Made by a program: the position numbers and the translations under genes. A stretch of DNA of 64,000 nucleotides, from the NCBI RefSeq assembly GCF_024128855.1, contig NZ_JAMYDV010000007.1, positions 62,001 through 126,000 on the forward strand, read 5' to 3'. The notes below the pieces were generated by a model. It was not told where the DNA came from and searched no databases. It saw nothing but the letters and a program-made list of their open reading frames with translations. This document shows, piece by piece, positions 42,208 to 51,407 of the stretch (position 1 is the stretch's first letter; each line of letters begins with the position of its first letter). The DNA is from Rhodovulum tesquicola (GTDB lineage Bacteria; Pseudomonadota; Alphaproteobacteria; Rhodobacterales; Rhodobacteraceae).

Positions 42208-43428
42208 CTAGACGAATTCCGCCGCATCCGCCGCGACCGCCGACAGCATGTCCGACATCAGGTCGGGATCGGCCGCATGCACCCTGTTCCATGTCGGGAT
42301 GAAGGGCGTCTCGGCGGGGTTTTCCAGGTAGACATTGCCCGCCTCGACGATGTTGCGGGCAAACAGCTCGATGATGTTCTCCTCGCCATGCCGGTCGAGG
42401 CTGAGCCCGTTCATCCGCGCATCGTTGTAGTAGCAATCCAGCAAATCCAGCGCCGAGCGGTAATAGGTCGCCTTGAGCGTGCGGAACACCTCTTCGGAGA
42501 ACACCGTTCCGTCGGCCGCCAGCTTGCGGAAGATCGACTTGCAGATATCGACCGACATCCGCGACAGTCCCGCACTGGCATCCTCGGCCGAGACCGGCTG
42601 GTGCTTGTGGTCATAGCTGTCGGCGATCTCGACCTGGCAGACGGATCCCGGCGCAAGGTTGCGCCAGGCCTCGGACAGCACGCCGATTTCCAGACCCCAG
42701 TCGGACGGGATGCGCAGATCGGGCAGGGGCGCGGTGCGCATCGCGAATTCGCCCGACAGCGGGTAGCGGAACGAACGCAGGTAATCGAGATAGTCGCGGT
42801 CCCCGATCGTCTTTTTCAGCGCGATCAGGATCGGGCTGACCAGCAGGCGGCTGACCCGCCCGTTCAGCTTGCCCTCGCCGATCCTTGGGTAGAAGCCCTT
42901 GGCCAGTTGATAGGGAAAGTTCGGGTTCGCCACCGGATAGACCAGCCGGGCCAGCATCTCGCGACTGTAGGTCAGGATATCGCAATCATGCAGCGCCATC
43001 ACCGCGCTGTCCTTGCAGGCCATCAGATAGCCCATGCAGAACCACACGTTGCGCCCCTTGCCCGGCTCGCCAGGATGCAGGTTCAGCGCGTCCAGCCGGG
43101 CATGGATCGCCTTCATCCGCGGGCTGTCCTGCCAGATCACGACATGGTTCTGCGGCAAGCGACCGAAGAAATTCACGGCATGGGCGAACTGGGCGGCATC
43201 GGCCTGGTCCAGCCCGATCACGATACGGTGCAGATAGGGCACCTCGGCCAGTTCATCGAGGATGGCGGGAAGGGCGTCGCCCTGAAGTTCCGAGAACAGC
43301 GAGGGCAGGATCAGGCTGATCTTGCGGGTCTGGGCAAAGCTCGTCAGTTCGTGGATCAGCAGATCCGGCGCGGCGAACCGCAGGTTGTGCAAGGTCGCCA
43401 CATTGCCGTTCTGGTGAAAATCCGCCAA
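42208..43428 (-). CDS. Glucosyl-/mannosyl-3-phosphoglycerate synthase-like glycosyltransferase
   Basis: 406 residues. GT-A-type features: KISLILPSLFSELQGDALPA, VIGLDQADAAQF, metal-binding MALHDCDILTYSREML (DxD-like) and FAMRTAPLPDLRIPSDWGLE (about residues 228-247). I place it with GT81/MPGS-like enzymes that put glucose or mannose on 3-phosphoglycerate, because the next upstream gene on the strand (18 bases away) encodes the matching HAD phosphatase. The pair would make glucosyl- or mannosylglycerate, a compatible solute. Sugar specificity is not readable. Confidence 0.75.
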   Translation of the reverse strand: MADFHQNGNVATLHNLRFAAPDLLIHELTSFAQTRKISLILPSLFSELQGDALPAILDELAEVPYLHRIVIGLDQADAAQFAHAVNFFGRLPQNHVVIWQDSPRMKAIHARLDALNLHPGEPGKGRNVWFCMGYLMACKDSAVMALHDCDILTYSREMLARLVYPVANPNFPYQLAKGFYPRIGEGKLNGRVSRLLVSPILIALKKTIGDRDYLDYLRSFRYPLSGEFAMRTAPLPDLRIPSDWGLEIGVLSEAWRNLAPGSVCQVEIADSYDHKHQPVSAEDASAGLSRMSVDICKSIFRKLAADGTVFSEEVFRTLKATYYRSALDLLDCYYNDARMNGLSLDRHGEENIIELFARNIVEAGNVYLENPAETPFIPTWNRVHAADPDLMSDMLSAVAADAAEFV

Positions 43429-43446
43429 GCGCCCGATCCTCCTGCC

Positions 43447-44226
43447 TCAGATGCCGCGCTCCTTGATAACCCGTTCCATCGCCGCGTTCCAACCTTTCGG
43501 TCCTTCTGCGTCGATCCGCAGAATCCGCCCCCCGGCCTCGCCCGAAAGCGGCGGCAGGGACGGGCGGTGCGGATTGGCGATGACAAACCCCAGATCGGCG
43601 GCTTCCAGCATCTCGACATCATTGGGCGCATCGCCCAGCGCGACCGTGAAGGGGCGGCCATAGCGGGCGGCGATCTCGGCCATGCGGCTGGCCTTGGTCC
43701 CGCCGAAGGACAGTGTCAGGAAGCGCCCGCCCTCGCGCGCCTGCAGGCCTTGCGTGGCCAGCGCGCCGAGGAACGCCGCCTTCTGCGCCTCCGATCCACG
43801 CCAGAGTCCCGGCTCGGAAAACCGCCGCCGCGCGGCAAGCTCGGCCTCGGCCAGCGGCAGGCCGGTGCGCCGGGCGATCATCGGCACGTCCCAGTCACCA
43901 AAGCCCCGGAACGCCGCCCGCAGCGAGGCGGGCAGCCGATCCAGCGCGGCACGCAATTCGTGATAGCGCCCGCGGTCCTCGGGCGCCTCGGCGCCGGGTT
44001 CCAGAACGCCCGCGCCGTTCTCGACGATGGCGGGGTGATCCGCCAGCCCCAGGTCCGCGCGCAACGGCGCGATCTCGCCCGCCGTCTTGGACGAGGCCAG
44101 GATCACCGGCACCCCCGCCGCCCGCAAGCGTGCAAGCGCAGGATCGGCCGGGTCATGGGAATAATCCTCGTGATCCAGAAGCGTGCCGTCCAGATCGGTG
44201 AAGACAAGAAAGGGGGGACTGGGCAT
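43447..44226 (-). CDS. Mannosyl-3-phosphoglycerate phosphatase-like HAD-IIB hydrolase
   Basis: 259-residue HAD phosphatase: motif [17 protein letters not shown] (nucleophile Asp near residue 10), motif [14 protein letters not shown], Lys in FGGTKASRM, and motif [15 protein letters not shown]. The SSKT variant of motif II and ENGAGVLEP are typical of mannosyl-3-phosphoglycerate phosphatases. It would dephosphorylate the product of the adjacent glycosyltransferase. ATG 44226 is taken because upstream residues have no family similarity. First gene of the pair, divergent from the ABC exporter at 44348. Confidence 0.85.
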   Translation of the reverse strand: MPSPPFLVFTDLDGTLLDHEDYSHDPADPALARLRAAGVPVILASSKTAGEIAPLRADLGLADHPAIVENGAGVLEPGAEAPEDRGRYHELRAALDRLPASLRAAFRGFGDWDVPMIARRTGLPLAEAELAARRRFSEPGLWRGSEAQKAAFLGALATQGLQAREGGRFLTLSFGGTKASRMAEIAARYGRPFTVALGDAPNDVEMLEAADLGFVIANPHRPSLPPLSGEAGGRILRIDAEGPKGWNAAMERVIKERGI

Positions 44227-44347
44227 CGGAGGGATCCGGGCTTGTTCGCGCAGGTGGCATCCTAGCCCGGGGACAGGGCGCAAGCCACCCCGCCGCCCCT
44301 TGAAAGACGGGGCAAGGACTGTCTTATTGACCAGCGAGGGGGCGATC

Positions 44348-45055
44348 ATGGACCGTCCGATCTTTCGCACAAAGGCCCTGAGCAAGGTCTACGACACCGG
44401 GGGCGCCAAGGTTCATGCGCTGGCCGGTGTCGATCTTGAACTCTTCGCCGGAGAGCTTGCGGTTCTGCTCGGCCCCTCGGGCAGCGGGAAATCGACGCTT
44501 CTCAACATCCTGGGCGGGCTGGACCACGCCAGCGCGGGCAAGGTGTGGTTCAAGGACATCGAGCTGACCGCGCTGCGCGAGCGGGGGCTGACGCGCTATC
44601 GGCGCGACCATGTGGGCTTTGTCTTCCAGTTCTACAATCTCGTACCGTCCCTCAGCGCGCGCGAGAATGTCCAGCTTGTGACCGATGTCGCGCGCGACCC
44701 GATGGATCCGGCCGAGGCGCTGGGGCTGGTGGGTCTGTCGAACCGGCTGGACCATTTCCCGGCCGAGATGTCGGGCGGCGAACAGCAGCGCGTCGCCATC
44801 GCGCGCGCCATCGCCAAGCGGCCCGAGGTCCTGCTTTGCGACGAGCCCACCGGCGCGCTGGACAGCAAGACCGGCGTGCAGGTTCTCGAGGCGCTGAAGG
44901 ACATCAACGAACGCTTCGGCACCACCACCATCGTCATCACCCATAACGCCGCGATCCGGCGGATGGCGCATCGGATCGTGCGGTTCCAGGACGGGCGCAT
45001 CGTCTCGGTCGAGACCAACGAGACCCGCCTTGCCCCCCACGATATCGACTGGTGA
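44348..45055 (+). CDS. MacB/LolD-type ABC transporter ATPase
   Basis: 235-residue ATPase: Walker [10 protein letters not shown] (about residues 40-48), Q-loop [17 protein letters not shown], signature [14 protein letters not shown], Walker [17 protein letters not shown]-loop ITHNA. Belongs to the mechanotransmission (MacB/LolD/FtsE) group and is coupled to an FtsX-like permease gene that begins 6 bases after its stop. Likely powers export of a small molecule or envelope extraction. Confidence 0.92.
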   Translation: MDRPIFRTKALSKVYDTGGAKVHALAGVDLELFAGELAVLLGPSGSGKSTLLNILGGLDHASAGKVWFKDIELTALRERGLTRYRRDHVGFVFQFYNLVPSLSARENVQLVTDVARDPMDPAEALGLVGLSNRLDHFPAEMSGGEQQRVAIARAIAKRPEVLLCDEPTGALDSKTGVQVLEALKDINERFGTTTIVITHNAAIRRMAHRIVRFQDGRIVSVETNETRLAPHDIDW

Positions 45056-45060
45056 GCGGC

Positions 45061-47424
45061 ATGCAGGCGCTGGACATCAAGCTCTTGCGCGACTTCCGCC
45101 GGCTCTGGGCGCAGGCGCTGGCGATCGCGCTGGTGCTGGGCTGCGGGGTCGCGATCTTCCTGACCTCATTCGGGATGTATAACGCGCTCGAAGACACCCG
45201 CGCCGCCTATTACGAGCGCAACCGTTTCGCCGATGTCTTTTCCGAAACCCGCCGCGCGCCCGCGCCGCTGGAAGCCGAGATCGCGGCGATCCCGGGCGTG
45301 GCGACCGTCGAGACCCGCGTCGTCGGCTCGGTCATCCTGGACATTCCCGGCCGGACGCAGACCGCGGTGGGCCGGGTGATCTCGCTGCCGAACGGGGGGA
45401 TGCCGCAGCTCAACATCCCGCTTCTGCGCGCGGGCCGCCTACCCGCCCCCGAGGCAACCGACGAGGTTGCCGTGAACGAGCCATTCGCACGGGCCAACGG
45501 CTTCGTGCCCGGCGACAGCTTTCACGCCAACCTGAACGGGCAGAAGCGGCAGTTGACGATCACCGGCACGATGCTGTCGCCGGAATTCATCTACACGATC
45601 GGGCCGGGCCAGATGATGCCCGACAACGCCGCCTTCGGCATCCTGTGGATGCCCGAACGCGCCGCGGCCGCCGCCTTCGACATGACCGGCGCGTTCAACT
45701 CGGTCGCGCTGAGCCTGACGCGCGACGCGCAGACGGCCGAGGTGATCGACCGGCTGGACGACCTGCTGGACCCCTATGGCGGCTTCGGCGCCTATGGGCA
45801 GGAAACGCAACTGTCCAACAGCTTCATCGACGCCGAGATCATGCAGCTCAGGACGCTGGCAATGGTGCTGCCTCCCGTCTTCTTCGGCATCTCGGCCTTT
45901 CTTGTGAACATGGTGCTGGCCCGCATCATCGCGCTGGAACGCAGCGAGATCGGGCTGCTCAAGGCCGTGGGCTATTCCGATGCCGAGGTATGCCAGCATT
46001 ACCTGATGCTGGCCGGGCTGGTGGCGCTGTCGGGCATCGTGCTGGGCTTTGGCGCGGGCAGCTGGCTGGCGCATGCGCTGGCCCGGCTTTACGCGGATTT
46101 CTTCGACTTCCCCTATCTGATCTTCCGCGTCTCCTATGACGCCTACGCGATTTCGGCCGCCATCGCGCTGGGCGCGGCGGGTCTGGGTGCGCTGCGCTCG
46201 GCGCTGGCCGCGGCCCGGCTGTCGCCCGCCATCGCGATGCAGCCGCCCGCCCCGCCGCGCTACAGCCGCGGCCTGTTCGACCGGGCGCTTGGGGCGCTGC
46301 GGCTGTCGCAACCCGCGATGATGGTCTTTCGCTCGATCCTGCGCTGGCCGGTGCGGGCGGGGCTGACCACGCTGGGCCTTGCGCTGGCGGTCGCGGTGAT
46401 GGTCGCCGCCACCTTCACCGACGACGCGCTGGACGAGATCCTGGACGTCGCCTTTTCCCAGTCGAACCGGCAGGACACGATGCTGCTGTTCGCCGAGGAT
46501 CGGCCGGTTTCCGTGCTCGAGGAGGTCCGCCGCCTGCCCGGCGTGCTGGTGGTCGAGGGCCATCTCTACCTTGCCGCGGAACTGCGTCACGGCCCCCGGT
46601 CCAAGCAGGTCGCCATCGAGGCCCGCCCGCCCGAAAGCGATCTGTCGCGCGTGATCGACGGCACGGGCCGCGTGGTCGCGCCGCCGCCCGGCACGATCCT
46701 GCTGGCCGACCGGCTGGCCGCGCAACTGAACGTCCAGCCCGGCGACGTGATCGAGGTGGAGTTCCTGACCAACCGGCGCGAGACGTTCCAACTGCCGGTC
46801 GCTGGGCTGGTGACGCAGTATTTCGGCCTTGGCGCCTATATGGATTTCGATACGGTCAACACCCTGTTCCGGCAGGCGCCACGGGTCTCGACCGCAAGCC
46901 TGCTGATCGACGAGGGACACGAGGACGCGCTGCATGCGCGGCTGAAGGAGATGCCGGGGCTGGCGGGCACCATCATGCTGACCGAAAGCCGCCGGGCCTT
47001 CGAGGACACCATTGCCGAGAACGTCGTGATCATGACGACGATCTACGCGACCATCGCCATCCTGATCACCGTGGGCGTGGCCTATAACGGTGCGCGGGTG
47101 CAATTGTCCGAACGCGCGCGGGAACTGGCCAGCCTGCGCATCCTGGGCTTCAGCCGGGGCGAGGTTTCGGCGATCCTGATGGGCGAAACACTGGTGCTGG
47201 CGCTTGCGGCGCAGCCGCTGGGCTGGGTGCTGGGCTGGGCCATCGCCTGGTCGATGACCGAGGGCTTCACCTCGGATCTCTACGCGATACCGCTGGTGCT
47301 GAAACCCGCGACCTTCGCGCAGGCCAGCCTTGTGGTGCTGGTCGCCTGCGTCGTCGCGGTGCTGGTGGTGCGGCGGCGGCTGGACAATCTGGATCTTGTG
47401 GCGGTGATGAAGACGCGGGAGTGA
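45061..47424 (+). CDS. FtsX-like ABC permease, long two-domain form
   Basis: 787 residues. Two FtsX units: N-terminal helix and periplasmic domain, three helices around residues 265-385 (LAMVLPPVFFGISAFLVNMV), a short linker, then a repeat with its own periplasmic domain and three C-terminal helices ending VVLVACVVAVLVVRRRLDNL. This 8-helix organisation resembles LolC/E-like or YbbP-type permeases rather than the 4-helix MacB. ATG 45061 has GGTGAG 5 bases upstream; GTG 45052 overlapping the ATPase stop is the alternative. Confidence 0.9.
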   Translation: MQALDIKLLRDFRRLWAQALAIALVLGCGVAIFLTSFGMYNALEDTRAAYYERNRFADVFSETRRAPAPLEAEIAAIPGVATVETRVVGSVILDIPGRTQTAVGRVISLPNGGMPQLNIPLLRAGRLPAPEATDEVAVNEPFARANGFVPGDSFHANLNGQKRQLTITGTMLSPEFIYTIGPGQMMPDNAAFGILWMPERAAAAAFDMTGAFNSVALSLTRDAQTAEVIDRLDDLLDPYGGFGAYGQETQLSNSFIDAEIMQLRTLAMVLPPVFFGISAFLVNMVLARIIALERSEIGLLKAVGYSDAEVCQHYLMLAGLVALSGIVLGFGAGSWLAHALARLYADFFDFPYLIFRVSYDAYAISAAIALGAAGLGALRSALAAARLSPAIAMQPPAPPRYSRGLFDRALGALRLSQPAMMVFRSILRWPVRAGLTTLGLALAVAVMVAATFTDDALDEILDVAFSQSNRQDTMLLFAEDRPVSVLEEVRRLPGVLVVEGHLYLAAELRHGPRSKQVAIEARPPESDLSRVIDGTGRVVAPPPGTILLADRLAAQLNVQPGDVIEVEFLTNRRETFQLPVAGLVTQYFGLGAYMDFDTVNTLFRQAPRVSTASLLIDEGHEDALHARLKEMPGLAGTIMLTESRRAFEDTIAENVVIMTTIYATIAILITVGVAYNGARVQLSERARELASLRILGFSRGEVSAILMGETLVLALAAQPLGWVLGWAIAWSMTEGFTSDLYAIPLVLKPATFAQASLVVLVACVVAVLVVRRRLDNLDLVAVMKTRE

Positions 47425-47427
47425 GGC

Positions 47428-48648
47428 ATGAAGGTTCCGGCACGCAACATCATCCTGATCGGGCTTGGCGCGGCGCTGGCGGGCGGGTTGATCTATACCG
47501 CCTTCCGCACCGAACCGGTGCCGGTCGATCTGCACATCGTCACAAGCGGGCCGATGCAGGTCACCGTGAATGCCGATGGAAAGACCCGCATCCGCGACAT
47601 CTACGAGGTCGCCGCGCCCCTGACCGGCACCGCGCTGCGCTCGCCCGTCGAGGTGGGCGAGCGGGTGGTCCGCGGCGAAACCGTGGTCGCCATCGTCGAG
47701 CCGACTGCGCCCAGCCTGCTGGACACCCGCTCGCGCGTGCAGGCCGAGGCCGCCGTGCGCGAGGCGCAGGCCGCGCGCGCACAGGCCGAGAGCGGGCTGC
47801 GGAAGGCCGACGAGGACCTGAACTATGCCGAAACGCAGTTCGAGCGGGCGCAGACGCTGGTCGAACGCGGCGTGGCCACCTTTACCCGGCTCGAGGACGC
47901 GACCCAGCAGCTTGCCATCGCCCGGGCGGCCCGCGATGCCGCCGCCTCGGGGCTGGCCATGGCGGATGGCGCGCTGGAACGCGCCCGCGCCGCGCTGATC
48001 GCGCCCGCGGTGGACGGACCGGGCGCTCCGGCGGGTGAATGCTGCGTGCAGATTCACGCCCCCATCGACGGCATGGTGCTGGAAATCGACGTGATCTCGG
48101 AACGGCCGGTCACAATCGGCACGCGGCTTCTGTCGGTCGGGCGGCCCGACGACCTGGAAATCGTGGCGGACCTTCTGTCCTCGGACGCGGTGCGGCTGCA
48201 ACCCAGCGCGCGGGCAATGGTCGAACGCTGGGGCGGCGGCGCGACGCTGGAGGCCCGGCTGCGCAAGGTCGAGCCCGTGGCCCGCACCAAGGTCTCGGCG
48301 CTGGGGATCGAGGAACAGCGGGTCGATGCCCGCTTCGACATCCTGACCGCGGCCGAGGACCGCGCCGGACTGGGCGAAGGCTTCGCCGTGTTCCTGCGCA
48401 TCGTCGAATGGCAGGCCGAGGACGCGCTTCAGGTGCCGCTTTCGGCGCTGTTCCGCCGCGATGGCGGCTGGGCGGTGTTTGCCGTCGAAAACGCCACCGC
48501 GAAGTTGACCCCGGTCGAGATCGGCCGCCGGGGCGAAACCACGGCCGAGGTCCTGGACGGGCTCGAACCGGGGCTTGCGGTCGTCACCCACCCCTCTGAC
48601 CGGATCGGCGAGGGAACGGCGGTCGTGGACCGCGCCACGCTTGAATGA
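47428..48648 (+). CDS. HlyD/RND-type periplasmic adaptor
   Basis: 406-residue membrane-fusion protein: N-terminal anchor (IILIGLGAALAGGLIYTAF), barrel-sandwich halves (RIRDIYEVAAPLTGTALRSP; IHAPIDGMVLEIDVISERP), a helical hairpin between them (about residues 105-190, Ala/Glu/Arg-rich), and a C-terminal beta-barrel. It starts 3 bases after the permease stop, completing an ATPase-permease-adaptor exporter. No TolC-like outer-membrane gene is nearby. Confidence 0.9.
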   Translation: MKVPARNIILIGLGAALAGGLIYTAFRTEPVPVDLHIVTSGPMQVTVNADGKTRIRDIYEVAAPLTGTALRSPVEVGERVVRGETVVAIVEPTAPSLLDTRSRVQAEAAVREAQAARAQAESGLRKADEDLNYAETQFERAQTLVERGVATFTRLEDATQQLAIARAARDAAASGLAMADGALERARAALIAPAVDGPGAPAGECCVQIHAPIDGMVLEIDVISERPVTIGTRLLSVGRPDDLEIVADLLSSDAVRLQPSARAMVERWGGGATLEARLRKVEPVARTKVSALGIEEQRVDARFDILTAAEDRAGLGEGFAVFLRIVEWQAEDALQVPLSALFRRDGGWAVFAVENATAKLTPVEIGRRGETTAEVLDGLEPGLAVVTHPSDRIGEGTAVVDRATLE

Positions 48649-48808
48649 CCGCCGATATGTGATTCGATGACAGCCCGGTGACAACAGGCAGCGGGCGATT
48701 GCCGCGCGGCTTTCGGACCCGGATCGCGGCTGTTTCGGGCGCCGCGGCGCTCTGCTATAGGGCGTCGCGGGGGCGCGGCATGCGCCCGGACCGGCGAGGT
48801 GTCACGCG

Positions 48809-49552
48809 ATGATGAACTGGCCCGCGGGCGGGTCCGATCCGCTGCTCGAAGCATTGCAATCCGACCATCTGCCCGATCTGGGCCATGTCGACATGGCGGG
48901 ATTGCTGGGCGACCCGCGGCTTGGGCGCAGGGCGCTGGTCTCGTCCTTCGGGGCGGAAAGTGCCGCTCTTCTGCATTTCGTCGCGCAGCTTTTCCCCGAC
49001 ATGCCGGTGCTGTTCATCGACACCGGCCGACACTTTGCCGAAACGCTGAGCTATCGCGACCTGCTGGCCGAACGGCTGGGACTGAACCTCGTGAACATCC
49101 GGCCCGATCCCGCGACACTGGCCGGCGAGGATCCGGACGGGCGGCTTCACGCGCGCGATCCGAACATGTGCTGCACCCTGCGCAAGACCTTTCCGCTGGC
49201 CGATGCGCTGGAAGGGTTCGACACCTGGATCTCGGGGCGCAAGCGCTACCAGGGCGCGACAAGGGCCGCCCTGCCCGTGATCGAGCGCGACGGCAGCCAT
49301 CTCAAGGTGAACCCGCTGGCCCTCTGGACCGAGGCCGATCTGGCGGCCTATTTCGCGGCGCATGACCTGCCCCGCCACCCGCTGGTGGATCGCGGCTATG
49401 CCTCGATCGGTTGCGCCCCCTGTACGCGGCCCGTGCGCAATGGCGAGGCGCTGCGCGCCGGCCGCTGGGCCGACAATCCCGACAAGACCGAATGCGGCAT
49501 CCATCTGGGCCCCGATGGCCGTTTCGTGCGCGGGCGTCCCGGGCGGGGCTGA
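48809..49552 (+). CDS. cysH: Assimilatory adenylyl-sulfate (APS) reductase, CysH family
   Basis: 247-residue reductase giving sulfite from activated sulfate. N-terminal SSFGAESAALLHFVAQLFPD with the PP-loop-like site and FIDTGRHFAETLSYRD; the 4Fe-4S cysteines are present as CC in NMCCTLRK and CxxC in IGCAPCTRPV, and the catalytic Cys in KTECGIHLG. The cluster cysteines point to APS rather than PAPS as substrate. Upstream 48649-48808 includes a possible extended -10 (TGCTATAGG) near 48752. A sulfide:quinone oxidoreductase gene follows with its own promoter. Confidence 0.93.
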   Translation: MMNWPAGGSDPLLEALQSDHLPDLGHVDMAGLLGDPRLGRRALVSSFGAESAALLHFVAQLFPDMPVLFIDTGRHFAETLSYRDLLAERLGLNLVNIRPDPATLAGEDPDGRLHARDPNMCCTLRKTFPLADALEGFDTWISGRKRYQGATRAALPVIERDGSHLKVNPLALWTEADLAAYFAAHDLPRHPLVDRGYASIGCAPCTRPVRNGEALRAGRWADNPDKTECGIHLGPDGRFVRGRPGRG

Positions 49553-49620
49553 GAGCCCAGCACGGCGCAGGGCAACCCCGAAAGCGGGCGCAAAAACCTG
49601 ACCGCGGCAAATATGAATCT

Positions 49621-49650
49621 TTGACATAGCTCCGCCTTGTTGCGTATACA
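49621..49650 (+). promoter_or_regulatory. Sigma-70-type promoter for the sqr operon
   Basis: Perfect TTGACA (49621-49626), 18-base spacer, TATACA (49645-49650). Direct repeats of ATACAC follow (49647-49652 and 49657-49662), a possible operator overlapping the -10. Predicted leader about 35 bases. Confidence 0.6.
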
Positions 49651-49694
49651 CGCGCATACACATGCAAGAATGCGAATGTCATAGGAGGAGACCG

Positions 49695-51014
49695 ATGGAC
49701 CACCCGGATCGAATCGCCCTGTCGCGGCGCGGGTTTCTCGGTATGGCGGCCGGGGGGATGGCACTGGCCGGAACGGGGGCGCCCGCGCGGGCGCAAAAGA
49801 TCCCCACCTCGGCGCGGATCGTGATCCTGGGCGCGGGCGCGGCCGGGACCACCATGGCACGCCGCCTTGTCGAGCGGCTGGACGGCGCAACGATCACCAT
49901 CGTCGATGCACGCAAGCGTCACCTCTACCAGCCCGGCTTCACGCTGATCGCGGCGGGGCTGAAACCGGCAAACTACGCGGTGTCCTCAACGGCGGAATGG
50001 CTGCCCAAAGGCGTCGAATGGATCGAGGAGGCCGCGGCCGAAATCGACCCCGAGGCGAACCGGATCGTCACCGCGGGCGGCAAGACCGTCGCCTATGACT
50101 TCCTGATCCTCGCCACGGGGCTGAAACTCGACTGGGACGCGGTCGAGGGCTTCGACATGAACCTCGTCGGCACCAACGGGATCGGCGCGGTCTATGCCGG
50201 ACCGGAACAGGCCGCCGCGACTTGGGGCGCGATGAACCGCTTCACCGACGAGGGCGGAAAGGCCGTGTTCTTCCGCCCCGCGACCGAGATGAAATGCGCG
50301 GGCGCACCGCTGAAATACACCTTCCTCACCGACGATTATGCGCGCCGCAAGGGCAGCCGCGGGCGGGTGGAAGTCCACTACCACGCCCATGCGGGGGCGC
50401 TGTTCTCGGTGCCGATCGTGAACGAGAAGGTGCGGATGCTGTTCGACGACCGGGGCGTGAAGACCCAATACAACCACGTCATCAAGGCGATCGACCCGGG
50501 GAAGAAGATACTCACCTTCGCCACCCCCGAGGGCGATATCGAGACCGATTACGACTTCACCAACGTGATCCCGCCGATGGTGGCCCCCGACGTGCTGCGC
50601 AACTCGCCCCTGCCCTGGCAGGGTGGCCCCTGGATCAACGAGGGCTGGGCCGAGGTGAACCAGGAGACGATGCGCCATGTCCGCTATCCGAACGTCTTCG
50701 CGGTCGGCGATTGCGCGGGCGTGCCCAAGGGCAAGACCGCGGCCTCGGTCAAATGGCAGGTGCCGGTCGCCGAGGATCACCTGATCGCCGATATCGAGGA
50801 CAGGCTGAGCCCGGCCACCTATAACGGCTATACCTCCTGCCCGATGATCACCCGGGTCGGCCGCGCGATGCTGATCGAGTTCGACTACAAGAACAACCTG
50901 GTCGAATCCTTCCCCGGGGTGATCGCGCCGCTGGAGGAATTGTGGATTTCCTGGCTAATGAAGGAGGTGGCGCTGAAGGCCACCTACAACGCGATGCTGC
51001 GCGGCAAGGCTTGA
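49695..51014 (+). CDS. Tat-exported sulfide:quinone oxidoreductase-like flavoprotein
   Basis: 439 residues. Twin-arginine signal LSRRGFLGMAAGGMALAG (RR at 11-12). FAD loop IVILGAGAAGTTMARRL (about 42-58), second site VFAVGDCAGVPKGKTAASVK. The two redox cysteines expected of SQR are present: Cys201 in EMKCAGAPLKYTFL and Cys382 in YTSCPMITRVG. It would oxidise sulfide and pass electrons to the quinone pool. Export by Tat is unusual for classical SQR but known among SQR/FCSD relatives. AGGAGG precedes ATG 49695. Confidence 0.88.
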   Translation: MDHPDRIALSRRGFLGMAAGGMALAGTGAPARAQKIPTSARIVILGAGAAGTTMARRLVERLDGATITIVDARKRHLYQPGFTLIAAGLKPANYAVSSTAEWLPKGVEWIEEAAAEIDPEANRIVTAGGKTVAYDFLILATGLKLDWDAVEGFDMNLVGTNGIGAVYAGPEQAAATWGAMNRFTDEGGKAVFFRPATEMKCAGAPLKYTFLTDDYARRKGSRGRVEVHYHAHAGALFSVPIVNEKVRMLFDDRGVKTQYNHVIKAIDPGKKILTFATPEGDIETDYDFTNVIPPMVAPDVLRNSPLPWQGGPWINEGWAEVNQETMRHVRYPNVFAVGDCAGVPKGKTAASVKWQVPVAEDHLIADIEDRLSPATYNGYTSCPMITRVGRAMLIEFDYKNNLVESFPGVIAPLEELWISWLMKEVALKATYNAMLRGKA

Positions 51015-51026
51015 GGAGGACGGATC

Positions 51027-51386
51027 ATGAAGGAACTGACTTTCGGAACGTTGATCGCCGTGTTCGAGGAAATGTATGGCCCCTGGCTGTTCTGGGCCAT
51101 GGTGCTCGTCGCTGCAATGATTACTCTGGCATTCATCTTTGTCCTGATTCGGGACCGCAGCATCGAGGGCCGCTATCTGGCGCGGGCCGAGCTGACGGCA
51201 CCGATCGGGGCAATCGCCGCGATCCTGTTCGTGCAATACATCACGAATTCGGGCTTTGCCGATATCGGCGGACCGATCGACGTGATCGTCGTGCTGATGA
51301 TCGGGGTCGCGGGGGCGGGCGGCCTGACCTTCCTGGCCTATGTGGCGCAGGCATTCATGAGGCAGCCCGGGAACAACCGGAACTGA
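51027..51386 (+). CDS. Small three-helix membrane protein (DUF5368-like)
   Basis: 119 residues with three membrane segments (LFWAMVLVAAMITLAFIFVL; PIGAIAAILFVQYI; VIVVLMIGVAGAGGLTFLAY). I recognise the N-terminus KELTFGTLIAVFEEMYGPWL as DUF5368-like, from memory. Function unknown. Lies 12 bases after the SQR gene and before a TDT channel gene, so probably part of sulfide handling. Confidence 0.75.
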   Translation: MKELTFGTLIAVFEEMYGPWLFWAMVLVAAMITLAFIFVLIRDRSIEGRYLARAELTAPIGAIAAILFVQYITNSGFADIGGPIDVIVVLMIGVAGAGGLTFLAYVAQAFMRQPGNNRN

Positions 51387-51407
51387 TTGCAAGGGATCGC
51401 CACCGCG

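Noticed and set aside
45439-48684. Very long open frame on the minus strand opposite the ABC exporter genes
   Set aside because: Composition (Arg/Gln/His-rich, few hydrophobic segments) is that of an antisense shadow in high-GC DNA, and the plus-strand genes have full domain motifs.
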